Assembly (NCBI GenBank): GCA_003864495.1
Contig: ML133465.1
Coordinates: forward strand, 248,001-312,000
Length of the DNA stretch: 64,000 bases
Direction: 5' to 3'
From: Nemopilema nomurai
Lineage: Eukaryota; Cnidaria; Scyphozoa; Rhizostomeae; Rhizostomatidae
Below the pieces are notes generated by a model. The model was not told where the DNA came from. It saw only the letters and a list, made by a program, of their open reading frames with translations, and did not search any database. This document shows positions 10,801 to 22,300 of the stretch, piece by piece. Position 1 is the stretch's first letter; every line of letters begins with the position of its first letter. A program made the translations under genes and the position numbers.

Positions 10801-13800
10801 CCCAGTGCTGACCAGATATGTTCTGATTGTCAAACATACCATGCTGTTGTTGATGGAGCATGTAATGATAGTTGGGACATTTTAGAAATACAGGATGAGA
10901 AAGAGGTTTTATTTCCAATCATTACATGATACCTGTTCATCTTTATTTTAATTAGGTTTACTATGTAAGAAAACTTAAGCATTGACTTTATATTGTTATT
11001 TGTGCAAGAGCTGGTTCTGCTTTTGTATGTATAGGAAAAAATGGCTCAAACTGGTCATTTTGATATGTTAGGCAATGGTATTTATAAAGCTGATTTTTAG
11101 CAAGAATGTAAAAGAATGAAATTTGTACAGTTCCACCAGATGCAGTTTGTTCAAGAACCATCTATCATGCTCATTTGATTAGTCGCATTGATGTGATGTT
11201 CATTTCTGAATTGAAGCTCTCACTACAGGTTGATAGGATGTCACACCGTGAATTCATTTCATGGCTAGAGAAACATTGTCCAATGAATGACCACCCGTTC
11301 CTTGAAAATATTGAAAGACTTGATGTTCTGCCTTGTCTTCAGTTTCAAAATCAAGAGGTAAAAATCTTAAATTTTACTGAGGAGAAAGTATTACAAAATA
11401 TAATATTGATCAATAAATCTTACATCGACTACTGTACGCTAATAAATGTGCTTGCAGAAGGACTTTTAGAATCTTGGTGATTTTTGTACTTGGGGAGTTT
11501 AAAGATGTCTAGCATCTTTAATGCATCTTGCCATTTTTGCAACTCTCTGATATCTTTAAAAGCATTTCTGATGTCTCTGGTAAAGGTGCTTGGGTTATCT
11601 TTCGCAATCATAACCACAAACAAGTGTCTATAGCACTGTTTATTTCATTAAGTCATGTTTTACAAACAAACTTGGTATGGGATAAAGATAAGCTTTGAAT
11701 GTTACTTTTTTACCATATCAGAAATGCAACTTTTAAATGACTTTTTTCAGCTTTCCACCGATATTCTTACTGCTTTAAAAGACAATACGCTAATTGTAGA
11801 ACCAGTGCATGCATCGCAAAGGATGAGGTATGTTGAAAAATAATTACGCAGTAAACATTTTACCATTTTTGCCCTGAACGGAATCTATATCAAACCAAAA
11901 TCACCACTGCCAAACCATAATCGAAATGCGATGAATGCGCTTTCAGGCCAACAATTTGGTATATACCTTGTTCTATGCGGTATTTTTGGATTGGACTAAT
12001 CAGAAAGCCGCATTTCATTTTTTCGGTCTTGTATCAGCATTATGCCGGAACGGAGCTTGACAACCTGGTAAGCTGTAAAACACACCGTGTACTGGCAGTC
12101 CTTTGTAGTCAACATAGTCACAGGTACTGTTATAAGAAAAGGTCAAAAAGAACACTAATTGCTGTTTTATACACACTTTGTGCATTATAGAAACTTTGTA
12201 TAAAAACTTTTATAATAATGAGCTCAATAGTGTCCTAACTCATTTATTTTGTGGTATGGTAGGGGCAGAAACAGTCAATTATAATGATTTCATTATTGAA
12301 TACAATGAAATTTCACATTAACTGCACTCATATTGCACATTTCTGCCAGCAACTTTCCTGCAATAGCCTACAGTAGTGGAGGTGACCCTGATGTAGAGTG
12401 TCACATGACCCTACTTAGGATCGTTTACAGGGCCCTCTTAGACCCTCTCTTTATCCCTTCAAGATTTTTCACCTGTGCTTTCTTCAGGTATAACTCTTAG
12501 AGCTTTTTTAGGCGCTGCTCTCTTTCGAAAGCCTCAGTTCTGTGTCCGTATCGCCTTCGTATTGGTGACAATGGTAAATGGCACTTCATATCGAGTAGCT
12601 GTCGAGCAAGAGTATGTGAAGAAGAGTTTATTTGCCGCTTATTTCTCTTCAGTTTTGATATTGTTTAGTATGGTATCGTATTATGAAGACATCAATAGAG
12701 CGATATTGCAATGATTGTTTTACCACTTTTGAACTTGAAAAGACCTTTTAAAGGCATTAAACCACGAAAGTCTTTAATTAATCCAAAGTTTCCGAACGAA
12801 AATTGGAAATATAATTCAGTATAACGTTTCATAAAGATATTAACGAATAACTTTGGAGAGAGAGAATAAGTTATCTTTTTTATTAATACACATTCGTCAT
12901 ATTTCTTAGCTTATTGCTGTTGCTGAGCTCTATACGTTTTGTCGCTATATTAAAAACGGGCTGGTTAGAAAAGAAGGTAAGCTCTTTCGAATTTTTTTAA
13001 CAAAAATTTGACTTTTGTTGTCAGTTGTGTTCTTCTATATCAATTTATCATATAATGCTAGAGATCAAGTTCCTTATGAGCACCAATATCTTACACACCA
13101 ATACACGAATTAGCCACAATCATGCTTCTTTTTCAAGCAAAGTGCTTCTAGTTTAAAGATGTATTTTATGCTGTGCTACCAAAGTAATGTTTTACAATTG
13201 CGAGAAACAGTTGAAACATGATTTTTGCATACTATGTAATGTCACACTATGTAAAGTAATGTTTCATCACTCATTGACCATCATGTTTTTAATTTTTTAC
13301 AAAAGTTAGACAACAAATATTTTTAATATTCTAATAAATATTGGCCTAAACATAGATCAACATTTTCTTCAAATCAAGAATATATTAACACTTTTTACTA
13401 AGCTTGAGGACGCTACAACTTTAAAAACTCTAGAATTATCAATAAAATATATCGCTATATAATGCTGTTATTTGTTAGTTTCATTCTGTTGACCTTCCTT
13501 TCACGAAGTCTACATAGGCCTAACAAAGAAGATATTTGAAAAAAAATGTTTAACAGATTTAAGCAAAAGTAAAATAAACTCATCGTCCAATTCTTAGAAT
13601 TAGCTAGGTATTTTAAGCCAATCTTTACTATTAAACTGGACAAACAATAAACTGGACAAACTTGGAATTCAAATGCATTTCTAATACGATTTCTTGAAAC
13701 TAAATTATTTGCTGTATTCAATAAGCACAATGAACAAACGGTAAATAAGGTTGAAATTGTATGAACTAGTTTTTGAACAAGTTCTTTGTGGTACAAAACT

Positions 13801-14178
13801 TCACAATGGGTAGAAAAAGCGGAACTAGCTTTCGCATACTTAAAGTACTTTTTCATCCGGCACTCCTCACTCAGAGTATGCAAACGTCGGAAGATAACCA
13901 AAGCTGACAGAATAAATAGCCAGATGCGGGTTGAAAACACTAGAGGGCGATAAGCAGAGGGTGAGGAGTGTCGGACGAAAAAGTACTTTAAGTATGCGAA
14001 AACTAGTTCCGCTTTTTCTAGCCATTGTGAACTAGTTTTTCTACTTCTAAGCTTATAATAAATATGGCCACATGAAGATAACATCAAGCCTTCTCTTTCA
14101 GTGAATGCTATGTATTGGGAATTGATGCGAAAGAGAGGTCAAATTTCCCTCACTAGGCTTGGCCTTGTCAGAGCTTAA
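7848..14178 (+). CDS. RAB3IP: Rabin8/GRAB Rab8 guanine-nucleotide exchange factor
   Basis: Sec2-family GEF that activates Rab8 in exocytosis and ciliogenesis (family knowledge). Ten exons: 7848-8206, 8765-8888, 9288-9383, 10190-10267, 10708-10905, 11229-11357, 11751-11827, 12512-12611, 12910-12976, 14102-14178. They sum to 1305 nt, one open frame of 434 residues, with matching phases at every junction. Residues 1-120 are Ser/Arg-rich and low complexity. Residues 121-245 are the Sec2 coiled coil, with the GEF core LTASLFEEAHKMV at the exon 3/4 border and LKEAQMK/LDGLEAEVAALK after it. ALKLLVITSTPSNP is nearly identical to human GRAB. The C-terminal domain has HPFLENIERLDVLPCLQF, NTLIVEPV, RLRIGDNGKWHFISSSCRAR, FCRYIKNGLVRKE and YWELMRKRGQISLTRLG, as in Rabin8. 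Donors of exons 4 (GTTCAG) and 5 (GTTTTA) are weak. Paralogue RAB3IL1 cannot be separated; an invertebrate gene may represent both. Confidence 0.94.
9732..9998 (+). mobile_element. tRNA-derived SINE in RAB3IP intron 3
   Basis: A perfect pol III A box, TGGCTCAGTGG (9744-9754), is followed 34 bp later by a perfect B box, GGTTCGAGTCC (9788-9798). About 165 bp of unrelated body follow, ending in a simple tail of AATCA units (9965-9998). The acceptor ends do not pair, so this is a SINE and not a working tRNA gene. A second short run of the same AATCA unit at 8961-8980 in intron 2 may be the remnant of another copy. Confidence 0.85.
13800..14031. mobile_element. Foldback/MITE-like hairpin element in RAB3IP intron 9
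   Basis: Two arms of about 71 bp (13800-13870 and 13961-14031) are near-perfect inverted copies, starting TTCACAATGG at the left end and finishing CCATTGTGAA at the right, around a 90-bp loop. Mismatches are few (for example GGGTAG against GGCTAG and CATCCGG against CGTCCGA). The size and long inverted ends fit a non-autonomous foldback or MITE element. It lies just upstream of the last RAB3IP exon. Confidence 0.8.
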
Positions 14179-16344
14179 AACGAGGACATTTCTACTGTCA
14201 TCAACAATGTTATTAATGCCAAAAACGATATATATTTGCTAAATAATTTTATGTTAATGAATATGTATCAAAATTTCTGATTTAGAAATGCATTCAAATC
14301 AATGTATATTCTTGTTATTATGTTAGAGGTACAGTTTTGTACAAGACTTTTTATTATCAAATTTATGAATGGGCAAAGACACTATTTGGAATTTCGCCTC
14401 TATTTGCTTTTCGACTCTTGGAATTTGACTTGACTTTGAAGAGCTCTTATCAGAGGATCTCAGTCGAGAAGGCTAGAGGCAGAGAGCTGAGGACATCCAC
14501 GACCGCCCATGTATTACGGTATGACACCTACCAAGAGAAGGCCATCTGGGGAGTAGGACACTTTTGCAACTCACATTGAGGATTTTTACGTAAATTAAAA
14601 GCTTTGTACAGTAGTGTAAGGTTGGGGCGTCGAAGTCTGTGGGATCAGAACTTTGTTATCAGAAGCTATCAGAGCTTCTCTGGCTGTGTTTCTAAATGAA
14701 TCGAGTCACATATTACACCCTGTTCTCTAGTCGGGTGCTAATTCTAATGGGGGTTAAAGAATCCAAGTTGAAGACCTCCGCTGCACCTTTGTGGATGCTT
14801 GCTTGTTTGCAATGTTTGCTCCACCCATACGCTTTTGTAGCTTATATCATTTTAGGCCAATGATATGGCCTAGGCCCGTTCTTTAATCCAGATAGTGAAT
14901 CCTTGCATTTCTTTCGAAGTTGCTTGAAATAAACCTAGTAAAAAAATATTTTCAAGAACGGTTTCTTCCAGAAAAGAAAAGCTTCACGTTGCTTTATGTT
15001 CTTCGAAATATTTTCAAAGGCCTTGTTTACTATCTGAAATATATTCTCAACGGCACATATATTAACTAAATTGCACGAAAAACTTTCTCCTCTTATATGA
15101 AGGCTCATAACTTTATTGTTTGTATGCCCTTTGTATCAATAAATCATTCTACATAATAACTGTTTCTAGTTGTCTTGATCTAGTGCCTATGAATGTGTTC
15201 GCGTGACATTTTGGTGTGACCCTTTACTGCGCTTTAATTACTAATCCCTGTTGTCCTCTCATTAGTGTTGCCTGATAATTGCTTAATAAGTGTTGTTTAT
15301 GGTTAGAATAGTGAGTTGGTTAATGCTCAGAATCTCGCCACAACAAATGTGTTATTTTTTTTTCTCTCTGCAATAAAAGTAGGATGCTCATTAATATTAT
15401 GGCTGTTGATAAAACTTTTAAACCGGGCATCATCCAATATAACACTAGCCTACGTTTTGGTGTATCACATATCTTTTAACTTGGTTAGATTTAATGACTT
15501 TTCCTAGGTTACTTTTGACTTTATAACTCGCTTTAAATTTTGTGGACACGTCTTGCCTTGCTAAAACGATTTTTCCAATGAAGTGAACGCAGAGAGAAAT
15601 GTCTTAACCCCCGGTTTAGTCGTAGCATGCTGAGTATTTTACAAATAATCCACTTTGCAGCCACTTATTTCTGCGTTTCTGACTTATAAGGCCATCTTTA
15701 ATAATCTAAAGCATTGGAATGTTTCACAAGATATTACAAATTATTGCAATAACTCGGTTAGCCAAAGAAAATCTTCTTTTTCTTAATGGCGTGGCACAAA
15801 CTTCCTTGTAGCTCATATCGAAGATTGCAGCCATTTCTCTATTGAATCGACAGAATCATTTCGCTAGCATGATAATCACCAAAATATTTGCTTCTTTTTC
15901 GATACTGCTCTCATCTTACAGGCAATGATTGATGACGGTGGTAATGATGTCTGTATTCGCTTGGAAGGAGGCTAATATTGGTTTAGCAACTGATCACGCA
16001 TGCGCTGAATTAAATGGGCTGCGTACACGGAAAGAACAGACACAAATTTGGACGTAATTCATAACAATCTTCGAAGGATTCTTATTGTCTCTGCATCTGT
16101 GGTTACCAGCTTAGAAAGGCATTCTCCTTGCCACAGATATATTCCAATACCGAATGGTTGTGCCACATCAAGTATCGTGTGTTAACACCTTGTTTTGTTC
16201 TTAGGCCCGGCATGATATGGTTCGATGTTTTGTTTCGTCGTTATCTAACGAGTTCTAGCCTATCTTGCTGAGTAATAACAGTATCATACCGGGAAAAGTT
16301 ATAATCCGATGAAAACATCGTCTGGATAACAACAGACAGGGAAA
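14179..16344. other. RAB3IP 3' UTR and flank, USP6NL promoter side
   Basis: No coding exon is supported. Candidate polyadenylation signals AATAAA lie at 14928-14933 and 15138-15143. The rest is unremarkable AT-rich DNA that must include the USP6NL promoter and 5' UTR. Confidence 0.5.
14928..14933 (+). terminator. Candidate polyadenylation signal of RAB3IP
   Basis: AATAAA on the coding strand, 750 bases after the stop codon; a second AATAAA is at 15138-15143. Which one is used cannot be decided from sequence, and an ATTAAA closer to the stop (about 14595) is also possible. Confidence 0.35.
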
Positions 16345-19300
16345 ATGAGCAACTTCGATGGTAAGTTGAAAAGTGTTATAGTTGTGAGGGCTCAGTCACT
16401 TGAAGTCACTTAATCTCTAATGTCCTCACCACAAAATTGTTGTATCGTTGTGTTTGGAATAGTTTCCGCCATCTCCCCTCCAGCCTTTCTATCAGTGCTG
16501 TTTCCGTCCGCAAGGTGGGATTACTTTGAATAGAATTTAATTTCATTCCATTTTCAATGACATTTCCAGTTGGCAGCAAAAAGTTTGATTTATTCAGTTC
16601 AAGTTGACACCTCAAAATCCTGTACTACCAATTGGTAGCTTATTGGTTTTTGTTATGATATGAAATTTTTTTTGTCAACTGTTATGATTTATTGAATAAA
16701 GAAGTTCGTAATGGTAGAAACTGCAAACCCTTTTGGGATAGAAATATCAGAGTGCTGGGTTTAATAAAAGTTACCAATCGCTGATTTTCTCCTATGTGGA
16801 TTCTTAGGTGTCTTCTCACCTCTACTTTTTGTAAAACCTTGGCCACGATATAAGATTGGCAACAATTTATTGGACTATTGTCTATTCTGACCAAAGAAAA
16901 CAATTGTAATTCTTACCTTGCAAATTCTCTATTAAGATAAAGTTTTGCTGAATTGTGACCAGTTTAGACTATTACATTAATTTGAATCAAGTTTATATTA
17001 GATGCACATTATACATCAATAGTAACATGCACAAAAATGATATCCTTAATTGCTTTTTAATTCCTTAACATTTCCATTTGAAAGATATTCCATCAGCATC
17101 AACATGCTTGTACTCTATCATAATTTGGATTTGTTTACTGTTTAACTTGATTTAGTTTGATTATCATGGAGATTCCAAGTAGTTAATTATTTCATCTTTC
17201 TGCTTTTCACCACTGCTGTTCATAGTTAACCTTATATTTGGACTTATTTCAAGTTTTGCATTTTTCAATTTCGTTTATCCAATTGTTTTGCAGGGGATAT
17301 GGGAAAAGTTGCTGAAGATGATGGCAATGAAGTCAGACGTTACATTGTTTCTCGATATGACAAGGTACCCATTTTGCATGTTTATTTGGCTCTTTGACTT
17401 TTTTAATCTTTTAAATCTACAGCATAACTTCATTTCCAACCTCTCATAACAGGGTGTAGATGGTCCTATTGAAGCATGGGAAGATGCAAGCTTCATCGTT
17501 TATCAAGTGTGTGACAGATATGGTTTTCTACAGTGAGTAGTTAGCATATAAATTTTTTACCTGGCCTTACTTTTGGCTGAAGTTTTTAAGCCACTTAATG
17601 AACTGCTATCAATTGACACTGTTGTTACTTTGTGCAATGCAAGGACTGTTTGGTATTTTATGTTTTCCTGTCTTTGATTGATCCAAATCGCTTGGGGTTG
17701 GATGGTGCCTCCACTAGTCCTGGAAACAATATCATAGGACTTTCTTAGACCTGGTTTTCACAAATGGTAATTCATCAGCAATCATTGAAATTCATTTTTT
17801 AAGACATGATATTTTTATGAAAACCACTGATCAGTGATTAAAGCCAGTGTTTAAGAAGTCCCTGCAGATTCCCACACAATTAATGTGATGACACACAAAT
17901 ATTTAGTAGGATCGAGACTCTGTATGTTGGATGAGCGCCTAACTAGGTATGATATCATATATCGATTGTGATTTATGAAAAATTTATATCTTCAAGTGTC
18001 TTAAGCATCAGCGATTGAGCATTAGCGATTGAGCATAAGCGATTGAGCATTAGCGATTGAGCATTATTGATTGAGCATTAGCGATTGAGCATTAGCGATT
18101 GAGCATTAGCGATTGAGCATTAGCGATTGAGCATTAGCGATTGTGGCTGATGAATTATGATTTTTGAAAACCAGGCTTTAGTACTTTAGCCCACACATTT
18201 TAACCCCACTGTGTTGCCACTGAGCCACCTTTCATACCAGGTTTCATTCCCTGTATGCCTTTCTTTTTGTTTTCATGACAATGTGTCATTCTGTTTATAA
18301 CTTCATATCGTATCAATTTCTTTTGTGATTCAATGTTATAAATTCTACTCAGCAAAAATCCTTTGCCGCATGTTGAAAGAGATGAAAGGGTAATTATTTA
18401 TTTATGTTTCACATTCTTTTCACTTTTTATAATTTTTTTTTGTACTAATAAAATAGTGGAAAAACTTATTGGTTTGTACCCTTTGGATAATTTATATTAT
18501 ATGAATAAGTTTGTTTAGGGTTATGTATTTTTAAAAGTTCATATGTTAGTACATTAGCGTTCATAGTTGATAAAGGTGATCATAGGTCAAGTGTTTGTTC
18601 ATGCAAAACTAGAAGTAATCATAGGTAAATATACTAAATGTTAGTTTATTTCATGTTTATTGTTCAGACATTTGATCATTCAACTTTATTTAGTTATGTT
18701 CCATAGAAATGTGACAGTAATAATTAATGAAGCAAAAAAATGTTGTATATACTTTATTTGCAACACTAGTTATATTTGTGTACATTATGTTTTAAAGAAA
18801 TTTTGATTCCCATGTATTCATTTGGTAATCAATTTTCAATCTTTCATGCGCCTGTATTCAATATTCTTTTATATGTATGCCTAAAATTGATACTTTTTAG
18901 ATGCTTGAATTAGAGAGAGAAAGAGAATCAAAATGGATCAAAATGTTTGAAAATTGGGATAGATATGGAAATAGTGAGAAGGTGCAGTTTTTGGCTTTTT
19001 TCCTTATTTTGAATAACAAAACTTTTGAATTTTATGTTTTCCTAACCTTTCCCTATGCTGCTGGACTGAATGTTCTACTGAACACATGGAAAGATTGCAC
19101 TGTATTGATTTTGAGAGTTTTTTCCTTTTTCAGCTAAAGCGGCGAATTTACAAGGGCATCCCAGACAGTGTCCGTGGTATGGCTTGGAAAAGGCTGTTAG
19201 GAGTAGATGTGATAATGATCGAAAGAACTGGCGTGTATGAGGTAATAGGTTCTTTGATTTGCTATCACCACTAGTTTTGCTGAATCAGATTGCAAGATTC

Positions 19301-22300
19301 GTAGGGAACTTGTTCTTCTTTTTTTGTCTTCTGTCAAAGTAGATGAATATGTGAGAAATAAAATGCTGCATTTTACTGTTCATAGGTCCCCTTCATTTTC
19401 CTTTAAGTATAATTGGCTTTTAATTTTACATAGTGATACAATTTATTCTGTTTTATTGAGAAGTATAAGAACATTAAGAGCCCACCATGTTCTGACTTGA
19501 CATTTGATTGAAGCTTCATGTTACCCTTAAATCAAGGGTTTTTTTTAATATCAGCAAGGATATCAATGTTATTTGAAGGATCATTTGGACTGCTTGAATG
19601 GAAAAATTTCATGTTTGATGTTTAATTGAATGACATTGGAGTATTGGACCCTCTTTTAACTCTCCTGGATTATCTTCTTAAAAGCATTGAGTCACGATCA
19701 ATAGCAGTTATCTGTTTTCATGTGATAAGTTTGTTTTCATGTGGTCAGAAAGCAACTGTGAGGTTAAAACATCATGTTACAGTTTGCTTGGCAGCCAATC
19801 AGATTGGGGAAGCTATCATAATGACTCAGCAATTTTTGCAATTTGTGTATGCACTTTCCATTTATCATGACTCAATGCCTTTAACTTAATATTTTTGAGT
19901 TTTTGATTGATTTTATACATGATTTATAAGTTCAAAGAAGTAAAAATGCATCTTGTTCATAATAAGATGTGCAAGCAAAGAACGTTTTCTTCAGGGCAGA
20001 ACATGCAATGTCCATATACTGCAAAATCAGCTAGCTAGTAATATTTATCAAGTTTTACCTGACATTTGATATCATTTGATTACATCAAAGTCTTACAATA
20101 ATCTTGTTATAAATTTTTAGAAATTTAAAGAGCTGGCACGAGAATCGAGTCCTGATATACGACAAATTGACCTAGATGTGAATAGAACATACAGAGAACA
20201 CATTATGTTTAGAGAACGATTTTCAGTGAAGTATGTATCACCACAGTATTACATATATATTACTTTTAATCACCTATTATTGTTTAACATGAATGAATAG
20301 TTGTACTTTCATCAAACAATGATTAATCTAATTTTGATGCATATTTTCTATATGTGTGTCCAATTTTTAGTTACTTAATATAGACTTTTAATAAATAAAC
20401 TATTTAAGTGAATTAGAATGGTTGCTTTCAAATTTAACTGGGCTCCTTACAACTTAAATCACATTGTACTAGAGCACTTTTTTGTCAAGGTTGGTGTGAA
20501 ATGCAATCCCAAATGTGAAAATTTATATTATGGCTTAAGGGTTTTACTTGCTGATGAAAGCAACTACAGTACAATTTTAATTTGGTTTGGTGAAATGAAA
20601 TAAAATTAGTCACCATTAGGATGCCTAAAGATAAGACTTTTGTCTAACCTCAGCCAATCTACTTATATTGTTTTTGGGTGGTTTTAAGGGCTGTTACACT
20701 TACTCAGTAAGGATTGTTAGCCTGCACAGTAGGGGTTGGAAGGGTTGGTTTTTAACTTCTCTCCAATCCTCTGGAGGTAATCTTTTCATCGAGGGTTGCT
20801 TGATTATTAGTTTACCTTTCTGAAACTGTGAACTTGACAATTTTTAGGCAACAAGCTTTATTCCACATCCTTGCTGCTTATTCAATGTACAATGTGGTAG
20901 GTATCCTCAGTGCTACAAACTTAATTACACAATATTCTGCAAGATATGAAGAAAATGTCAAAATAGAAGTCATGAAGATTCCATGAAAAGGACTCTGCAA
21001 AACCAAACAACTTATAGTCTTTTTGTTGTTACTTAGTATATTTTGTGTCTATGGCATGAATAAAATAATGAAGTATACTCTCGAAATATATTATATGATA
21101 CTCATAATCTTATTTTCTACTGATCTCTTTTCGCTAATATTAAAAAGCATCATAGTTATTATCCCATTATTTCCAGAGTTTTGTCCTTACCTCCAATTTT
21201 CTTTGATTCTTTCTCACCAAAAATTTCTTGCCTGTGTCTCAGTTATTTTGAAAGTTTTTAATTAAGTTTGAACACTCACAAGATTTAATTGTAACACGCT
21301 TTTGCTTCCAATTTATAATCCCATTGTCTCGTTCTTCAGGAAGTGGGCTACTGTCAAGGGATGAGTGCAATTGCTGCCTTACTGTTGATGTACATGAATG
21401 AAGAGGTATATTTTTTGCAATTGCTGGTATCCATTTATCAAATTCTGATCTCACATTCAATAAGAGCATAGAATAATTTTCTGTGAAATGAGCAACTTTG
21501 CAAATAATGTTTAAAAACATCAGTCATCAATCAAGTTAATGGCATGTGTCAAGGCAGAAGATTTTGTATTGTATCTTACATTTCACTTTCATTACTTCAT
21601 TATATTATGATAACTTGAGTACTTGAAAATAGCACAGAACAGGGGAGCCATAAATTCTGCACATTTGAAGTTATTGTTTCATCTGATGCACCAAAAAGTA
21701 TGCAAACATCATCTGTAATTCTAGCTTAAAACTTAACTGTCTCTGTTTAATTGAGTTGATGGTTTTTTCTAAATAGGTCAAGATTTTTATTATCTGGTTG
21801 CAGTCTCTTTATTCTGATCAAGCTTTAACCATTTTACTACTGCAGATTGAACACCCCTTATTATATCATTCAAAACTTCTGTAAGTTTAAAGGAACCTCC
21901 GTATTATGTTATACATGAATCCATATGATATCAGTGAATATAGTATTCAAACATTCAAACTTTTCATGTTTTTTCCAATTCACGCAGAGGACTCATAAAA
22001 ACTGTTGAATATTTACAAAACAAAAACAATTAAAAGTTCCCTAGATAGACCCATCAGTTGAAATTTTAAGAAGTTTAGTTAAATGAGTCCAGTTTTTTTT
22101 GTTTATTCATTAACATGTAGCTTTTATCAATAAGATAATTTTTTCATTCATAGGATGCTTTTTGGGGACTATCAGCACTTCTTACTGACAAAATCCATCA
22201 TATGCATGGTACATTTTGTATTTTTGCTCTTCTTAGAAATTTCACAACATAATTTATTTTGTACAACAAGTTATGTAAAAGTAAGGCTTTTAAATCTATT

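Noticed and set aside
12475..12714. 79-codon plus-strand frame
   Set aside because: Shadow of RAB3IP exon 8; the real frame reads RLRIGDNGKWHFISSS and ends at the donor at 12612.
13455..14087. 210-codon open frame on the minus strand
   Set aside because: It spans RAB3IP intron 9 and both arms of the hairpin element, has no recognisable domain, and the composition follows the repeat.
18003..18146. CRISPR-like array
   Set aside because: Direct 14-bp units without unique spacers, in a eukaryotic intron; a minisatellite.
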